Source: Roseivirga seohaensis
Lineage (GTDB): Bacteria > Bacteroidota > Bacteroidia > Cytophagales > Cyclobacteriaceae
DNA length: 64,000 nt
Reading direction: 5' to 3'
NCBI RefSeq assembly: GCF_001592945.1
Contig: NZ_LRPB01000045.1
Coordinates: 62,001 to 126,000, forward strand
Under the pieces are notes generated by a model, which ran no database searches, had not been told where the DNA came from, and saw only the letters and a list, made by a program, of their open reading frames with translations. The position numbers were made by a program, and so were the translations under genes. Positions within the stretch are counted from its first letter, which is position 1; every line of letters begins with the position of its first letter. Of this stretch, positions 35,307-44,959 are shown piece by piece.

Positions 35307-35435
35307 AAAAGTAATTTTTACTGAATCTATTAGATAATTCGGTTATTTCAAACTTTATTCATCTTGTCATGATAATTCAGTAATGCAGAAGCGATTGAAT
35401 TTTTATAATCTTGCACTTGAAAGTATTTCGATTTT

Positions 35436-36215
35436 ATGAAGAAGATTTTATTACTAGCCGCACTATTTATTTTCAGCGGCCATACGCTTAAAGACGAAAC
35501 CGTTTTTTGGGGGCAAATTGGGCACCGTGCCGTAGGTCATATTGCTGATGGCATGTTAACAAAAAAGGCGCAGAAGCATGTAAAACGAGTTTTGGGCAAT
35601 GAAACCCTGGCCGTTGTTAGTACTTGGATGGACGATATTAAATCGGACCGTTCGTACAGCTATGCCAACCCTTGGCATTATTGCACCATTCCTGATGGAA
35701 TGACTTACGAAACCGCTCCTACTCAGGAAGGTGGTGATGTAGTTTGGGCCATTGAAAAAATAATTAGGGAATTGAAAGCGGGTGGTCTTACGCCTGAGCA
35801 AGAAGCGACTAACCTTAAATTCCTTGTGCACCTTGTGGGCGATATTCACCAACCGATGCACGTGGGCAATGGAAAAGACAGAGGCGGAAATGACACTAAA
35901 GTGGAATGGTTTGGCAGCAACACCAACTTACACAGCGTTTGGGACAGCCGTATGATTGAGGGCAAACAATACAGCTATACCGAGTTTGCGGATGTGGTAA
36001 ACCACCCTACCAAAGCGCAGGTTAAAGAATGGCAATCGGCTACGGTTCGTGATTGGGCAATGGAATCAATGAGCTACCGCGATAAGATTTATGATATTCC
36101 TGAAAATGGAAGGTTGAGTTACGAATACTCTTATAAGTACTTCGATATTCTAGAACTTAGAATTGCCCAAGCGGGAGTTCGTTTGGCAGGCATTATAAAT
36201 GATATTTATAAGTAA
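35436..36215 (+). CDS. S1/P1-family nuclease
   Basis: The 259-residue secreted enzyme has a signal-like N-terminus and a mature part near WGQIGHRAVGHIADGML, in which Trp and His residues begin the tri-zinc site. Further ligands are in WMDDIKSD, HLVGDIHQPMHVGNGKDRGGND (seen as HLVGDIHQPMH and DRGGND) and NLHSVWDS. These enzymes degrade single-stranded DNA and RNA and act as 3'-nucleotidases, probably to scavenge phosphate and nucleosides outside the cell. It is followed by a terminator at 36280-36312. Confidence 0.93.
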   Translation: MKKILLLAALFIFSGHTLKDETVFWGQIGHRAVGHIADGMLTKKAQKHVKRVLGNETLAVVSTWMDDIKSDRSYSYANPWHYCTIPDGMTYETAPTQEGGDVVWAIEKIIRELKAGGLTPEQEATNLKFLVHLVGDIHQPMHVGNGKDRGGNDTKVEWFGSNTNLHSVWDSRMIEGKQYSYTEFADVVNHPTKAQVKEWQSATVRDWAMESMSYRDKIYDIPENGRLSYEYSYKYFDILELRIAQAGVRLAGIINDIYK

Positions 36216-36279
36216 GCCAATCACATTCTTATTGTGTTCCGTCCCAAAATAGGTTGACGGTTTTTAAATAATTTATGTT

Positions 36280-36312
36280 GAACCCTTGGGGCTAGCCTCA
36301 AGGGTTTTGTTG
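36280..36312 (+). terminator. Rho-independent terminator after the S1/P1 nuclease
   Basis: GAACCCTTGGGG pairs with CCTCAAGGGTT across CTAG and is followed by TTTGTTGT. The remaining 220 bases up to the cytochrome gene contain a small inverted repeat (GGGCT...AGCCC, about 36327-36352) and no open frame of note. Confidence 0.75.
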
Positions 36313-36531
36313 TGTATAGGGAGGGCTACTTGATAATCAAGCCCTATGCATAGCAAGCACTTCTCTACTTAGGTTTTGGAGCTGAATTTTGAAGAATGGA
36401 AAGCTCAGCGTGGTGGCCTGTCATGTCTGCTATTTGGTAACAAATGTTACTCACTTTTAAATTAGAAATGTGTCTATTTACTTCGGGCTGCGTTAGCAGA
36501 TTTTTTTCAACTTGATGAGACATTAAATTAC

Positions 36532-37023
36532 ATGAAACAGAAAAACATATTTTTGGCCTTAGGCCTATTATTTACAGCTATGTTATCAGCATTGGGCTGT
36601 AATAGTAAAAGCGATGTTAGCACAGAAGAGACTCAAAACTCGACCGATCAACCCACAGAGGTTATGGCGAATATTGATGCCGCTAACCTGCTTACAACAG
36701 TTTGTTATGCCTGTCATAACCCAAAAAGTGGGTCGCATGATGAAATGCTCGCTCCGCCCCTCGTTGGTGTAAAACAGCATTACTTAAATGCTACTGAAGG
36801 TCGTGACGGTTTTGTGGAACGCATGGCTGCATTCGTTATGAATCCGAATGAAGAATCTGCATTGATGAAGGGACCTATAAGACGGTTTGGATTAATGCCT
36901 AAGCCGCCAGTAACTGATGAGCAAATTAAGGCGATTGTTGCTTTTATTTATGATAATGAGCTTGCAGCTCCTGATTGGTTTGCGAAGCACGAAGAAAATA
37001 TGCATGGCACGGATAAGAATTAA
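36532..37023 (+). CDS. Cytochrome c lipoprotein
   Basis: The 163-residue protein has a lipoprotein signal (FLALGLLFTAMLSALGC) and one haem-binding motif CYACH with a downstream Met in FGLMPKPPVTDEQIKAIVAFIYD as likely sixth ligand. This is a class I cytochrome c domain tethered to the membrane, a carrier of electrons in the periplasm. A Ser/Thr/Glu-rich linker lies between lipid anchor and domain. No redox enzyme adjoins. Confidence 0.9.
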   Translation: MKQKNIFLALGLLFTAMLSALGCNSKSDVSTEETQNSTDQPTEVMANIDAANLLTTVCYACHNPKSGSHDEMLAPPLVGVKQHYLNATEGRDGFVERMAAFVMNPNEESALMKGPIRRFGLMPKPPVTDEQIKAIVAFIYDNELAAPDWFAKHEENMHGTDKN

Positions 37024-37188
37024 AGAAATAGCCAACTAATAGCTATTTCTTTAATTCTAGGATCTTTTTTTGTTACCAAAGTGAGCGTCTATCGCGGTTT
37101 CGTTTTTACTCAACTTCAAGCTTAAAAGAGGTTTATAAAGTGAATTATGTACTTGAACAGTCCAATAAATACCGTGACCTACATTTTT

Positions 37189-39798
37189 TTATTCATACCT
37201 CAGTGAATCGACCGGGTTGAGATAAGCGACTCTCAGGGTTTGCCAACTAACCGCAATTAAGGCAACCATAGTTACCACAAGCCCTACCAAACCGAAAACC
37301 CACCAACTAATGGCAACGCGATAGGCAAAATTATCGAGCCATTGTTTCATTAAATACCACGCCACAGGGCAGGCTAGAATGAAAGCAATGATTATAGAGT
37401 TCAGAAATGAACGGCTCAAAAGCCAGAACACATTGCTAGCATTGGCTCCATTTACTTTTCTAATGCCTATTTCTTTGGTCCTACGCTTGGTTTCGTGAAA
37501 AGCAAACGTGAATAAACCTACTGAAGACAACAGTAACGCAACGATGCTTAATGCCAAGTAGATTTTGCCTGTCTGTTGCTCTTTTGAGTACTGCTGAGCA
37601 ATTTGATCTTCCATAGTGGTATAGGTGAAAAAAGCTTTTGGATTGATTTCTTGAAACAAACCTTCTAAAAACGCAAGCACCTCAGCTTGCTTTTCTGGCT
37701 TTACACGAATCAGTATATCGCTGTCCATATAGGTATAGTAAGAAAGCACTAAGGGGCGTATTTTTTGCGATAGGTGTTCATAATGGTAGTCTTTTACCAC
37801 ACCAATAATTGTATAACTCACTGATTCATTGGAGCGAGAATTAGTAGTAAGCTTTACTTGGCCAATATCATCGATGCCCCAATATTTCATGGCAGCCTCG
37901 TTAATCACCAGTTTTGGAGAGTTGTTCGTATCCAACGAATCAGTAAAAAAGCGACCTTTGACCAACTGTAAACCGAACAATTCTCTGTAATGTGGATCAA
38001 CAGACATGCTGTTAACAGAATTGTAACCATCCTGCGAACCCACAACTTTCCAATCGTTTTGATAGGCAATATCATTAGGCATACTTCCTTGCGAAACAGC
38101 CAAAACATTAGGTTGTTCCTCGATGCGCGACATCACATATTGAAACTGGCGCTCCATGTTTTGCTGAGCTAAACTGTCTTGTGCGCCATTAGGCGACAAT
38201 TCAAAAAAGTCAGTTTTAATAATGTTGGCTTGATTCAAGCCTGTGTCCTTATTCAGCATAAAACGCAGTTGAAGAAACACCACCGAAGTTGCAACCAAAA
38301 GCAATACAGTTACACTGTACTGTATGGTCGTCATTACCCGTTGTGAACGGGGAATTTTGAGCATATTCGCTTCCCCCGAAATGGCCTGCATCGTTTTAAT
38401 TTTAGAAATTTGAATAAGTGAAGTGATAATCGAAATTATTACGATAACACCTATGGATGTCAGTAAGTTGAAGAGGTTACGTACTGGATTAGGATCCAGA
38501 GAAAGTCCTATTGTATTTACAAACCATGGGAAGGTAAATTGATAAAGCAGAAAAGCCATTCCTGAGGCTACTAAAAAATAGAGTAGCCTACTCACCACCA
38601 CCTCAAAACCAAGGTCGAATTTACTCGCACCCATCACCTGTTTTACTCCGAGCTTCTTTACTAAAGTCAGTTGCAGTGTAGATTGTAAATTCACAAAACT
38701 GATGAGCGTAATAAGGAAAATGATAGCAGCGACAAACTGCATGGTCTGAAAGCTGGTGCTGTCGCCATATTTCGCAAAAAGTGAAATATTAAAGGGGCGA
38801 TCATTATAGACCGTATTCAAGGGTATGGTGGAAATTTGGCTTTCAGGGAAGCGGGCATTTTCCCTGCCTAATGATTCAATTTGCTGATTGAAAGCCTCCC
38901 GATCAAAACTATAATTTGCCAAGAGCAAATCTTGCGGCATTCTTCGCCAAAAGCGCTTTGATTGCCTTGGAACTATAAAATCAAAAGAAATAGAACTGTT
39001 TGAAGGAATATTGGCTGTTATTCCAGCTACCTTATAGGTGCCCGTTTGGTCGCAGCGGATTGAAACCAATTTGCCCATTGGGTCTTCGTTACCAAAAACA
39101 CGTTCTGCAAATTCCTGAGTGAGAACAATACTACTTGGATCGTTCAAAACTAATTCATCGCCTCGAATCAATTCAAAATCAAAGAAATCGAAAAATGTGC
39201 TGTCTGCAATCAATGCTTTCCCTCCAAATGCAACCTCATCCTTAATCAGCTTGATTTCATCTTCCCCATAAGTATGTACAATCAGGCTTTTCTCTATTTG
39301 CGGAAACTTACTGTAATCTAGATTGAAGATTCGTTGAACATGTAGCGGTGATAATTCAGCCTTGGGATTCAGTTTTGCTACAGCAATGTGAATTCGATCT
39401 GACTTGCCATGAAACTGATCCATGCTTTGCTCATTTTGAAGCCAAGCATTAATTAGTTGAAAACAAACGACCCCAAAAATGAGCGTAAGAAGGCTCATGG
39501 TGGCTACCATTCTGTGTTTGATGTAGTTTCTTGTTGCGCTTTTGACCATTAGTTTAAACATGCCGAAATAATTTAATTGATAGGAACCAGACATTCCACG
39601 GAGCAGACTGGGCCTTAATAGTTTGAGTGTTTCTATGATATATCGCCTTTTGGCACGGGCAGGAGAATACGCTTCTAGGTAATCTGTAAAAACCTCTTCC
39701 ATGTCTCCTTCAATCTCTTCTAAATATCGAGGCTTGACCAAGCCTCGAAGAAGTTTAAGTGGCCATTTAGGTGGGTATATATGCTCTTTGGAATTCAT
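37189..39798 (-). CDS. FtsX-like ABC transporter permease with N-terminal prefix domain (second copy)
   Basis: The 869-residue protein has the same layout as the permease at 23995: a prefix with YPPKWPLKLLRG and EIEGDMEEVFTDY, two FtsX/MacB units, and the end block TKEIGIRKVNGANASNVF. The ATG at 39798 is chosen since it places the prefix at the same distance as in the paralogue and overlaps the PadR gene by 4 bases (ATGA). No ABC ATPase gene is adjacent. Confidence 0.88.
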   Translation of the reverse strand: MNSKEHIYPPKWPLKLLRGLVKPRYLEEIEGDMEEVFTDYLEAYSPARAKRRYIIETLKLLRPSLLRGMSGSYQLNYFGMFKLMVKSATRNYIKHRMVATMSLLTLIFGVVCFQLINAWLQNEQSMDQFHGKSDRIHIAVAKLNPKAELSPLHVQRIFNLDYSKFPQIEKSLIVHTYGEDEIKLIKDEVAFGGKALIADSTFFDFFDFELIRGDELVLNDPSSIVLTQEFAERVFGNEDPMGKLVSIRCDQTGTYKVAGITANIPSNSSISFDFIVPRQSKRFWRRMPQDLLLANYSFDREAFNQQIESLGRENARFPESQISTIPLNTVYNDRPFNISLFAKYGDSTSFQTMQFVAAIIFLITLISFVNLQSTLQLTLVKKLGVKQVMGASKFDLGFEVVVSRLLYFLVASGMAFLLYQFTFPWFVNTIGLSLDPNPVRNLFNLLTSIGVIVIISIITSLIQISKIKTMQAISGEANMLKIPRSQRVMTTIQYSVTVLLLVATSVVFLQLRFMLNKDTGLNQANIIKTDFFELSPNGAQDSLAQQNMERQFQYVMSRIEEQPNVLAVSQGSMPNDIAYQNDWKVVGSQDGYNSVNSMSVDPHYRELFGLQLVKGRFFTDSLDTNNSPKLVINEAAMKYWGIDDIGQVKLTTNSRSNESVSYTIIGVVKDYHYEHLSQKIRPLVLSYYTYMDSDILIRVKPEKQAEVLAFLEGLFQEINPKAFFTYTTMEDQIAQQYSKEQQTGKIYLALSIVALLLSSVGLFTFAFHETKRRTKEIGIRKVNGANASNVFWLLSRSFLNSIIIAFILACPVAWYLMKQWLDNFAYRVAISWWVFGLVGLVVTMVALIAVSWQTLRVAYLNPVDSLRYE

Positions 39799-40133
39799 AA
39801 ATTTTGAAAACTTACTGAAACGTTTGGAATTGCGTTCCACAATTGAGCGCGAATATCTTTCATTTCGTTCAGTACTTTTGAGCCCGATGCGGTTACGGTA
39901 TAAATTCGTTTGCGCTTACCCCCTCTTTTCTGGGTTGCTTCTCCAAATTCAGAATCTAAATAACCCTTCTCTTCTAGTCGCTTTAATGCTGATTGAACTG
40001 AACCTACGCTTAATGATTCTTTTAAACGAACTTCCAAATCGCGCTTAATTTCAACTCCATAAGCCTCTTCTCTTAAAACTAGCACAGTCAGTAGCACCAA
40101 CTCTTCAAATTCACCAAGTTTTGTTTTCTTCAT
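39795..40133 (-). CDS. PadR-family transcriptional regulator (second copy)
   Basis: The 112-residue protein starts LGEFEELVLLTVLVLREEAYG and has SVQSALKRLEEKGYL and GGKRKRIYTVTASGSKVL, so it is a PadR winged-helix regulator close to the one at 26679. It is translationally coupled to the downstream permease gene, which it probably represses. Confidence 0.9.
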   Translation of the reverse strand: MKKTKLGEFEELVLLTVLVLREEAYGVEIKRDLEVRLKESLSVGSVQSALKRLEEKGYLDSEFGEATQKRGGKRKRIYTVTASGSKVLNEMKDIRAQLWNAIPNVSVSFQNL

Positions 40134-40241
40134 TTTATATTAATCGTAATTGCAGTAAATATATGTAAAACTATTTTATTCGCAATTGCAGTTTTAATAA
40201 AAGTGAATACGGTTGGCTATAATGTATACAGTTTAGCACAA

Positions 40242-40275
40242 CAAAAAAGTCCCAGCCGTTGATTCGACTGGGACT
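40242..40275 (-). terminator. Rho-independent terminator
   Basis: On the minus strand AGTCCCAG (40275-40268) pairs with CTGGGACT (40255-40248) and is followed by TTTTTTGTTG. It ends transcription from the oxidoreductase gene. Confidence 0.85.
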
Positions 40276-40317
40276 CTAAGTAAGAAAATAAGTTTTTAGG
40301 AAATGAACCGAAGTCCA

Positions 40318-41646
40318 TTAGAATTTTCGATACTCACCATCTAAAAAGGCATTGGCCTCTTCTTCTTTAAAACGGGCAGTTTGGCTGTTCCAGTGTAGCT
40401 TTTTGTTTGGGAATCGACCAGCAATAACACCTAATAGTATTGTTTCTGTCAGTCGAGCAGCGTATGAAAATGGTGCGCTAACCTGATCTTTCCCCATACA
40501 AGCATCCACAAACTGGTGATAATGCTTTTTACTCTCTGCACCATAGTCTTCCGTAGGACTACCTACATTTGAGAAAGGCTCCAAATCTATATCCACATAT
40601 TCACCTTTCACAATGTGCTTAGGTAATTGCATAAAGTGCGGTAATAAAAGTCTCCCCTTCTCGCCCACAAACATAGCTCCTTGGTCAGGAAGCTGGTCGC
40701 CATTTGGCAATTTTAGATCTTTATGGTTTTTAGGCGCTCCCGGGCCATCGTACCAAACCCATTTAAATTTCTTGGTGGTATATTCTGTTCCTGGAAATTC
40801 GTAAGTAACAATATTGTTTTCTGGAAAGCCAAAACCTGTTGGTTTTCGGCATTTAGTGCGAATAGTTTTTGGAATATCTAAGGCCAAGGCATTGTAAGGA
40901 GTATCGAAAATATGTACGCCCATATCTCCTAACGTACCACAGCCATAATCCATAATTTTTCTCCAGTTCCCTGGATGATAAACTCTTTCTTTGTAAGGTC
41001 TTTCAGGGGCTGTTCCTAACCAAAGGTTCCAATCTAAAGTATCAGGCACAGGGTCGCTTCCTTCAGGGGCTGGACCATCAAAACCCCAGTTCTTTGGAGA
41101 CCAAGCGTGCACAGCTTTTACTTTACCGATTATACCTGATTGTATTAAGGCTGTTCCTAATTTGTAATCATAAAATGAATGCACTTGAATACCCATTTGG
41201 GTAACTATGTTCTTTTCTTCTGCCATTTTACGCATGGCCCTGGCTTCAGTAACGTGGTGGGTCAATGGTTTTTGACAATACACAGGCTTATTCATTTCCA
41301 TGGCCATCATTGAAGCAGGTGCGTGTGTGTGGTCTGGTGTAGAAACCACAACTGCATCAATGTCACTTCCCATCTCTTTCAACATTTGACGATAATCAGT
41401 ATAGGTTTTAGCCTTGGGATGCATTTTAAGCGCAGCGGCCAGATTTTTAGCGTCTACATCGCAAAGGGCAGTAACTTCTACCGCGGGGTGCGATGCGATG
41501 GCTTTCAAATCTTCCATACCCATTCCTCCTACTCCAATATGGGCAGTTCTAAGTTTATCGTTCTTAGCTAAAGCCCAAAGAGATGAGGGCAACATAGAAG
41601 CTGAGGTAATTATAGCAGCGCTTTTTAAAAAGTCTCTTTTGTTCAT
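40318..41646 (-). CDS. Gfo/Idh/MocA-family oxidoreductase, exported
   Basis: The 442-residue enzyme has an N-terminal export signal of the type seen in secreted family members (MNKRDFLKSAAIITSASMLP, without a true Tat RR), a Rossmann domain (HIGVGGMGMEDLKAI, VSTPDHTHAP) and the catalytic block containing KPLTHHVTEARAM. It should oxidise or reduce a sugar derivative with bound NAD(P). It lies next to two DUF1080 genes on the same strand, a combination that fits 3-keto-glycoside metabolism. Confidence 0.88.
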   Translation of the reverse strand: MNKRDFLKSAAIITSASMLPSSLWALAKNDKLRTAHIGVGGMGMEDLKAIASHPAVEVTALCDVDAKNLAAALKMHPKAKTYTDYRQMLKEMGSDIDAVVVSTPDHTHAPASMMAMEMNKPVYCQKPLTHHVTEARAMRKMAEEKNIVTQMGIQVHSFYDYKLGTALIQSGIIGKVKAVHAWSPKNWGFDGPAPEGSDPVPDTLDWNLWLGTAPERPYKERVYHPGNWRKIMDYGCGTLGDMGVHIFDTPYNALALDIPKTIRTKCRKPTGFGFPENNIVTYEFPGTEYTTKKFKWVWYDGPGAPKNHKDLKLPNGDQLPDQGAMFVGEKGRLLLPHFMQLPKHIVKGEYVDIDLEPFSNVGSPTEDYGAESKKHYHQFVDACMGKDQVSAPFSYAARLTETILLGVIAGRFPNKKLHWNSQTARFKEEEANAFLDGEYRKF

Positions 41647-41711
41647 AATAATGAATTAATGAGGGAATTAATTAATTGATAAATGAAAGAATGAGTCAAT
41701 AAAGAAATTAA

Positions 41712-42431
41712 TTATAGTTTTCTGATTTTGATGTTCTTAAACCAAAGCGGACTGTCGTGGTCTTGTAAACCGATATAGCCTGTTTTGAACGAACCGTATT
41801 TTGGGTAATCTTTCCATTTTCCAGCAGATTTTCGCTCATACCAATCGTCTGACCATGGCACAAAAGACACAATCATTTTCCCATTCAACCAATGCTCTAC
41901 TCGCTCTGGGGTGAAAATAATTCTTGTTGTGTTCCACTCTCCTGCTGGCTTTACAATTTTTTGAGTAGTATCAGGTAAGTGCATGGCGTAATCTGCACCT
42001 GTCTTTTGCCATTCTTGGAGTTTGGCATTATTGATTTCCTCCCATTTAAGGTCATCTAACAATTGGTATTCAGGAGCTACAGCTGCTGGACCTCCTTCAA
42101 TGCCTTCTTTCAAATGATAGAAAACACCACTGTTTCCACCTTCTGGAATTTTCCATTCTAAATACAATTCAAAGTTGTCAAACTCTTCTGCAGCATAAAT
42201 AATATCTTTTCCTCCTTGGTGGTCAGATTCTAATCGTTTTTCGGTATCGAAGGTCAGTGCACCATCTTCGATAACCCATTGTGGAGGAAGTTTATCTCCA
42301 TTATATGCCCTCCAACCCTCTGTGGTGGTGCCGTCAAATAGGTGAATCCAGCCATCGTCTTCAGTTTGAGAATTAGTACTACAAGCCGAAACAGTGGCTG
42401 CTAAAAATGTAAGTAGAAAGAGTTTTTTCAT
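41712..42431 (-). CDS. DUF1080 (3-keto-disaccharide hydrolase-type) lipoprotein
   Basis: The 239-residue protein starts at 42431, giving the lipoprotein signal MKKLFLLTFLAATVSACS. The DUF1080 beta-sandwich runs from GWIHLFDGTTTEGWRAYNG through YLEWKIPEGGNSGVFYHL and EWNTTRIIF to GYIGLQDHDSPLWFKNIKI. DUF1080 proteins have been linked to cleavage of 3-keto-glycosides. It is co-directional with the oxidoreductase and with a second DUF1080 gene 65 bases upstream. Confidence 0.9.
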   Translation of the reverse strand: MKKLFLLTFLAATVSACSTNSQTEDDGWIHLFDGTTTEGWRAYNGDKLPPQWVIEDGALTFDTEKRLESDHQGGKDIIYAAEEFDNFELYLEWKIPEGGNSGVFYHLKEGIEGGPAAVAPEYQLLDDLKWEEINNAKLQEWQKTGADYAMHLPDTTQKIVKPAGEWNTTRIIFTPERVEHWLNGKMIVSFVPWSDDWYERKSAGKWKDYPKYGSFKTGYIGLQDHDSPLWFKNIKIRKL

Positions 42432-42496
42432 ATTTAAGGTTGTTGTATTTGAAATTATGGTTTTGATTAGTTTTCGAGGAAACAATGCCAAGAAGT

Positions 42497-43117
42497 TTAT
42501 TCTGTCACTATCGGGGTTAATTTTATGTTCTTCCAGCTTACTTTAATTCCTCCGCCATCGTGAATCTGAAGTGCTACTGCGCCCTTTCCAGCACCAATTT
42601 TTTCATCTACTAAGTGTACCATTTGAGTACCATTTAGCCAAGTGGTAACTTCAGGCCCTTCCACTCTAATTTTCATGGTATTCCACTCTCCCATTTTTAA
42701 TACTTTGTCTTTTTCCGGATCAGGTTGAATTAACCAACCACGCCCATAAGATTCGTAAATACCACCCGTATTATCACCAGGAGGAGCTACTTCTACTTGC
42801 CATCCACTCACTTTAGTACCTTCAACAGTCGATCGGATAAACACTCCGCTATTGCCGTTGGCTTCTTGTTTAAAATCAAGTGTCAATTCAAAATCATCAT
42901 AAAAGTCTTCCGTAGAAAGATAACCGTATTGGGCAGCAGGGCCACTTTCGCAAACCAGCAGTCCATCTTCTACATACCATTTTTCTTCACCGTGATTCAC
43001 CCAACCATCTAAATTTTCACCGTTGAATAATTCAATGGTATTTGATTTTGGAGTGCATCCTGCAAAAAAGAGTGATAAAGCGATTGTAGCAATCGAATAT
43101 TTGGGATTAAATCTCAT
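42497..43117 (-). CDS. DUF1080 lipoprotein, second paralogue
   Basis: The 206-residue protein has a lipoprotein signal ending ALSLFFAGC and a single DUF1080 sandwich: IELFNGENLDGW, LTLDFKQEANGNSGVFIRS, GEWNTMKIRVEG and GAVALQIHDGGGIKVSWKNIK. It is clearly related to, but shorter than, the neighbour at 41712. The pair probably acts on related keto-glycoside substrates on the cell surface. Confidence 0.9.
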   Translation of the reverse strand: MRFNPKYSIATIALSLFFAGCTPKSNTIELFNGENLDGWVNHGEEKWYVEDGLLVCESGPAAQYGYLSTEDFYDDFELTLDFKQEANGNSGVFIRSTVEGTKVSGWQVEVAPPGDNTGGIYESYGRGWLIQPDPEKDKVLKMGEWNTMKIRVEGPEVTTWLNGTQMVHLVDEKIGAGKGAVALQIHDGGGIKVSWKNIKLTPIVTE

Positions 43118-43227
43118 AAAGCGTATCTAGTTTGGCCTATGGGCAAATTGAAAAAAATATCTAGCGCTGAATGTAAAGAATTACTCGGTTAAAAACGAAA
43201 GAAAATAGCTGACTGGTTAAATCACAA

Positions 43228-43767
43228 TTAATTCTCGCTTTCGAGATTCTCTAAAAAACTCTTCAAATCATTTAGCCTTTGTTCGACTTCGATTTTTTGA
43301 AGGGCAAAAGCTTCGTCTTGTTTTACATTATTAGAATAATGTGCCCAATGCTTCTGCGCTTTTTTTAACACACGAGGTGTGATATTAAATTCTTTATGAT
43401 CAAGTAAGTCTTCGGCTATTTTTGACACCTTAAAGCTTCCAAAAAGATAGAGTTTAAAAAGGTCTACGTAATTATTGCTTACATCAAATCCTTCAAGAGA
43501 CATTAAAAGATCACCGAGAATTTCTTTGTTTTCTTTCTTATCAAATGCTTCGAAAAGTGGGGATAAAGCCGCTGAATTATTTTCCACCAAGCCTAAGGTT
43601 CTGGCAGCCATAAAGCGTGTTTCAGGGTTAGGATCGTTGAGCAAAGCAATCATTGCATTTACTACTTCTTCAGAACCAATACTTCCTAAATAATTTGAAG
43701 CGTTGAAGCTTTTGTCGTTTAGCTCGCCTGTGAGTTCTTTCAGTGCATTAGTGATTTCTATGGTCAT
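43228..43767 (-). CDS. HEAT-repeat-like protein
   Basis: The 179-residue soluble protein has two or three helical HEAT-type repeats, best seen in EEVVNAMIALLNDPNPETRFMAARTLGLVE (quoted in part: LNDPNPETRFMAARTLG). It has no signal peptide. Such repeats mediate protein contacts. It may follow the DUF1080 operon by neighbourhood only; no specific function can be given. Confidence 0.75.
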   Translation of the reverse strand: MTIEITNALKELTGELNDKSFNASNYLGSIGSEEVVNAMIALLNDPNPETRFMAARTLGLVENNSAALSPLFEAFDKKENKEILGDLLMSLEGFDVSNNYVDLFKLYLFGSFKVSKIAEDLLDHKEFNITPRVLKKAQKHWAHYSNNVKQDEAFALQKIEVEQRLNDLKSFLENLESEN

Positions 43768-43860
43768 TTGAAGGATTGGTTAGGTTTCGAAATTACATAA
43801 AATACTAGTAAGCACAATTGATCAACAAACGAGTAATTGTGTAAGCAACACTATTGGTCT

Positions 43861-44901
43861 TTAACACATTGGAAAGCTGATCTCATAGGAAGTACCTTCT
43901 CCCTTTTTCGACTTAAGAATGCATGTACCATTCAGCAGCTTTATTCTGCTGTCAATATTATTAATCCCAAATGTTGATTTAGTTTTTTTAATAGTTGACA
44001 GATCGAACCCACAACCATTGTCTTTAATCAGAATGTTGACAATGTTTTCTTGTTGAGTCATAGAAACGAGACAGTGCGTGGCCTGCGCATGCTTAATCAT
44101 GTTATTGAATACTTCCTGCATAACCCTATAGATAGTCATGTATTTATCATCCGATATTTGGTCAGAATCAATTTGATATTCAAAGTCAACTTTTATGCTG
44201 GCCAGTGAACGAATATCTTCCATCAATTCATTCAATGCTAGCTTCATTCCGATATTCTGAAAAGCATTAGGTACAAGTGAATGAGCTATATTTCGAACCT
44301 CGTCTACGGAATTCTTTAAATGCTTCCTAGTTTTATCCATAAGAGCACTGTACTCTTCATTTACATTTTGGCTTTTCTTAATCAGTAAATCTAAGGTCAG
44401 CAAGCTTATTGTTAAAGTTTGAACCACTCCATCATGCAAATCTCTGGCAATCCTTGTTCTTTCTGTTTCCGCCCCTTTAATAATGGCATTAACGTAATTC
44501 CGCTCCATTTTATACCTATCCATGTACCATTGATGTCGTTCAATAGAGTATTCAATAGATTTCATTAAGTCTTTTGGTTGATAAACTCCTTTGACTAAAT
44601 AATCTTGGGCTCCGCTCTTGATAATCTCTTTTGCTGTTTCTTGGTCTTCAAGGCCAGTAAGAACTATAATTGGAAACTTCGGTGAACAACTCATAAGTGA
44701 CTCAAAGCTCTGAATACCGGTGGTGTCGGGCAGCGTTAAATCTAGAAAAGCCAAGTCAAATGTTTCATTTTTTAATAACTCTCTTACTTCTAATGAAGTA
44801 GAAAGTGCAGTCACATTGGAATCTGAAAGCCCTATCAATCGGAGGTATTCATTGAAAAGAAATACATCATTTTCATTATCCTCAATGAGTAAAATGTCCA
44901 T
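43861..44901 (-). CDS. Hybrid response regulator-histidine kinase (REC-HisKA_3-HATPase)
   Basis: The 346-residue protein begins with a receiver domain (IEDNENDVF; phosphoacceptor Asp in AFLDLTLPDTTG; Lys in DYLVKGVY), followed by a NarX/DegS-type dimerisation domain with the phospho-His in DLHDGVVQTLTISLL, and an ATPase with KDNGCGFDLS and KGEGTSYEISFP. REC placed N-terminal to a HisKA_3 kinase suggests input from another kinase, probably the PAS kinase encoded 58 bases upstream. No DNA-binding output domain is present. Confidence 0.9.
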   Translation of the reverse strand: MDILLIEDNENDVFLFNEYLRLIGLSDSNVTALSTSLEVRELLKNETFDLAFLDLTLPDTTGIQSFESLMSCSPKFPIIVLTGLEDQETAKEIIKSGAQDYLVKGVYQPKDLMKSIEYSIERHQWYMDRYKMERNYVNAIIKGAETERTRIARDLHDGVVQTLTISLLTLDLLIKKSQNVNEEYSALMDKTRKHLKNSVDEVRNIAHSLVPNAFQNIGMKLALNELMEDIRSLASIKVDFEYQIDSDQISDDKYMTIYRVMQEVFNNMIKHAQATHCLVSMTQQENIVNILIKDNGCGFDLSTIKKTKSTFGINNIDSRIKLLNGTCILKSKKGEGTSYEISFPMC

Positions 44902-44959
44902 AGTACATTATTTTAAGTTCGTAGTTTGGCCTAATAGATTTATGTCTATCGGCAATTTT

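Noticed and set aside
36406-36419. A 14-base match to the start of the permease gene at 26645-26658, resembling a lost RPPRW prefix
   Set aside because: Matches of this length are expected by chance in 64 kb and the similarity does not extend.
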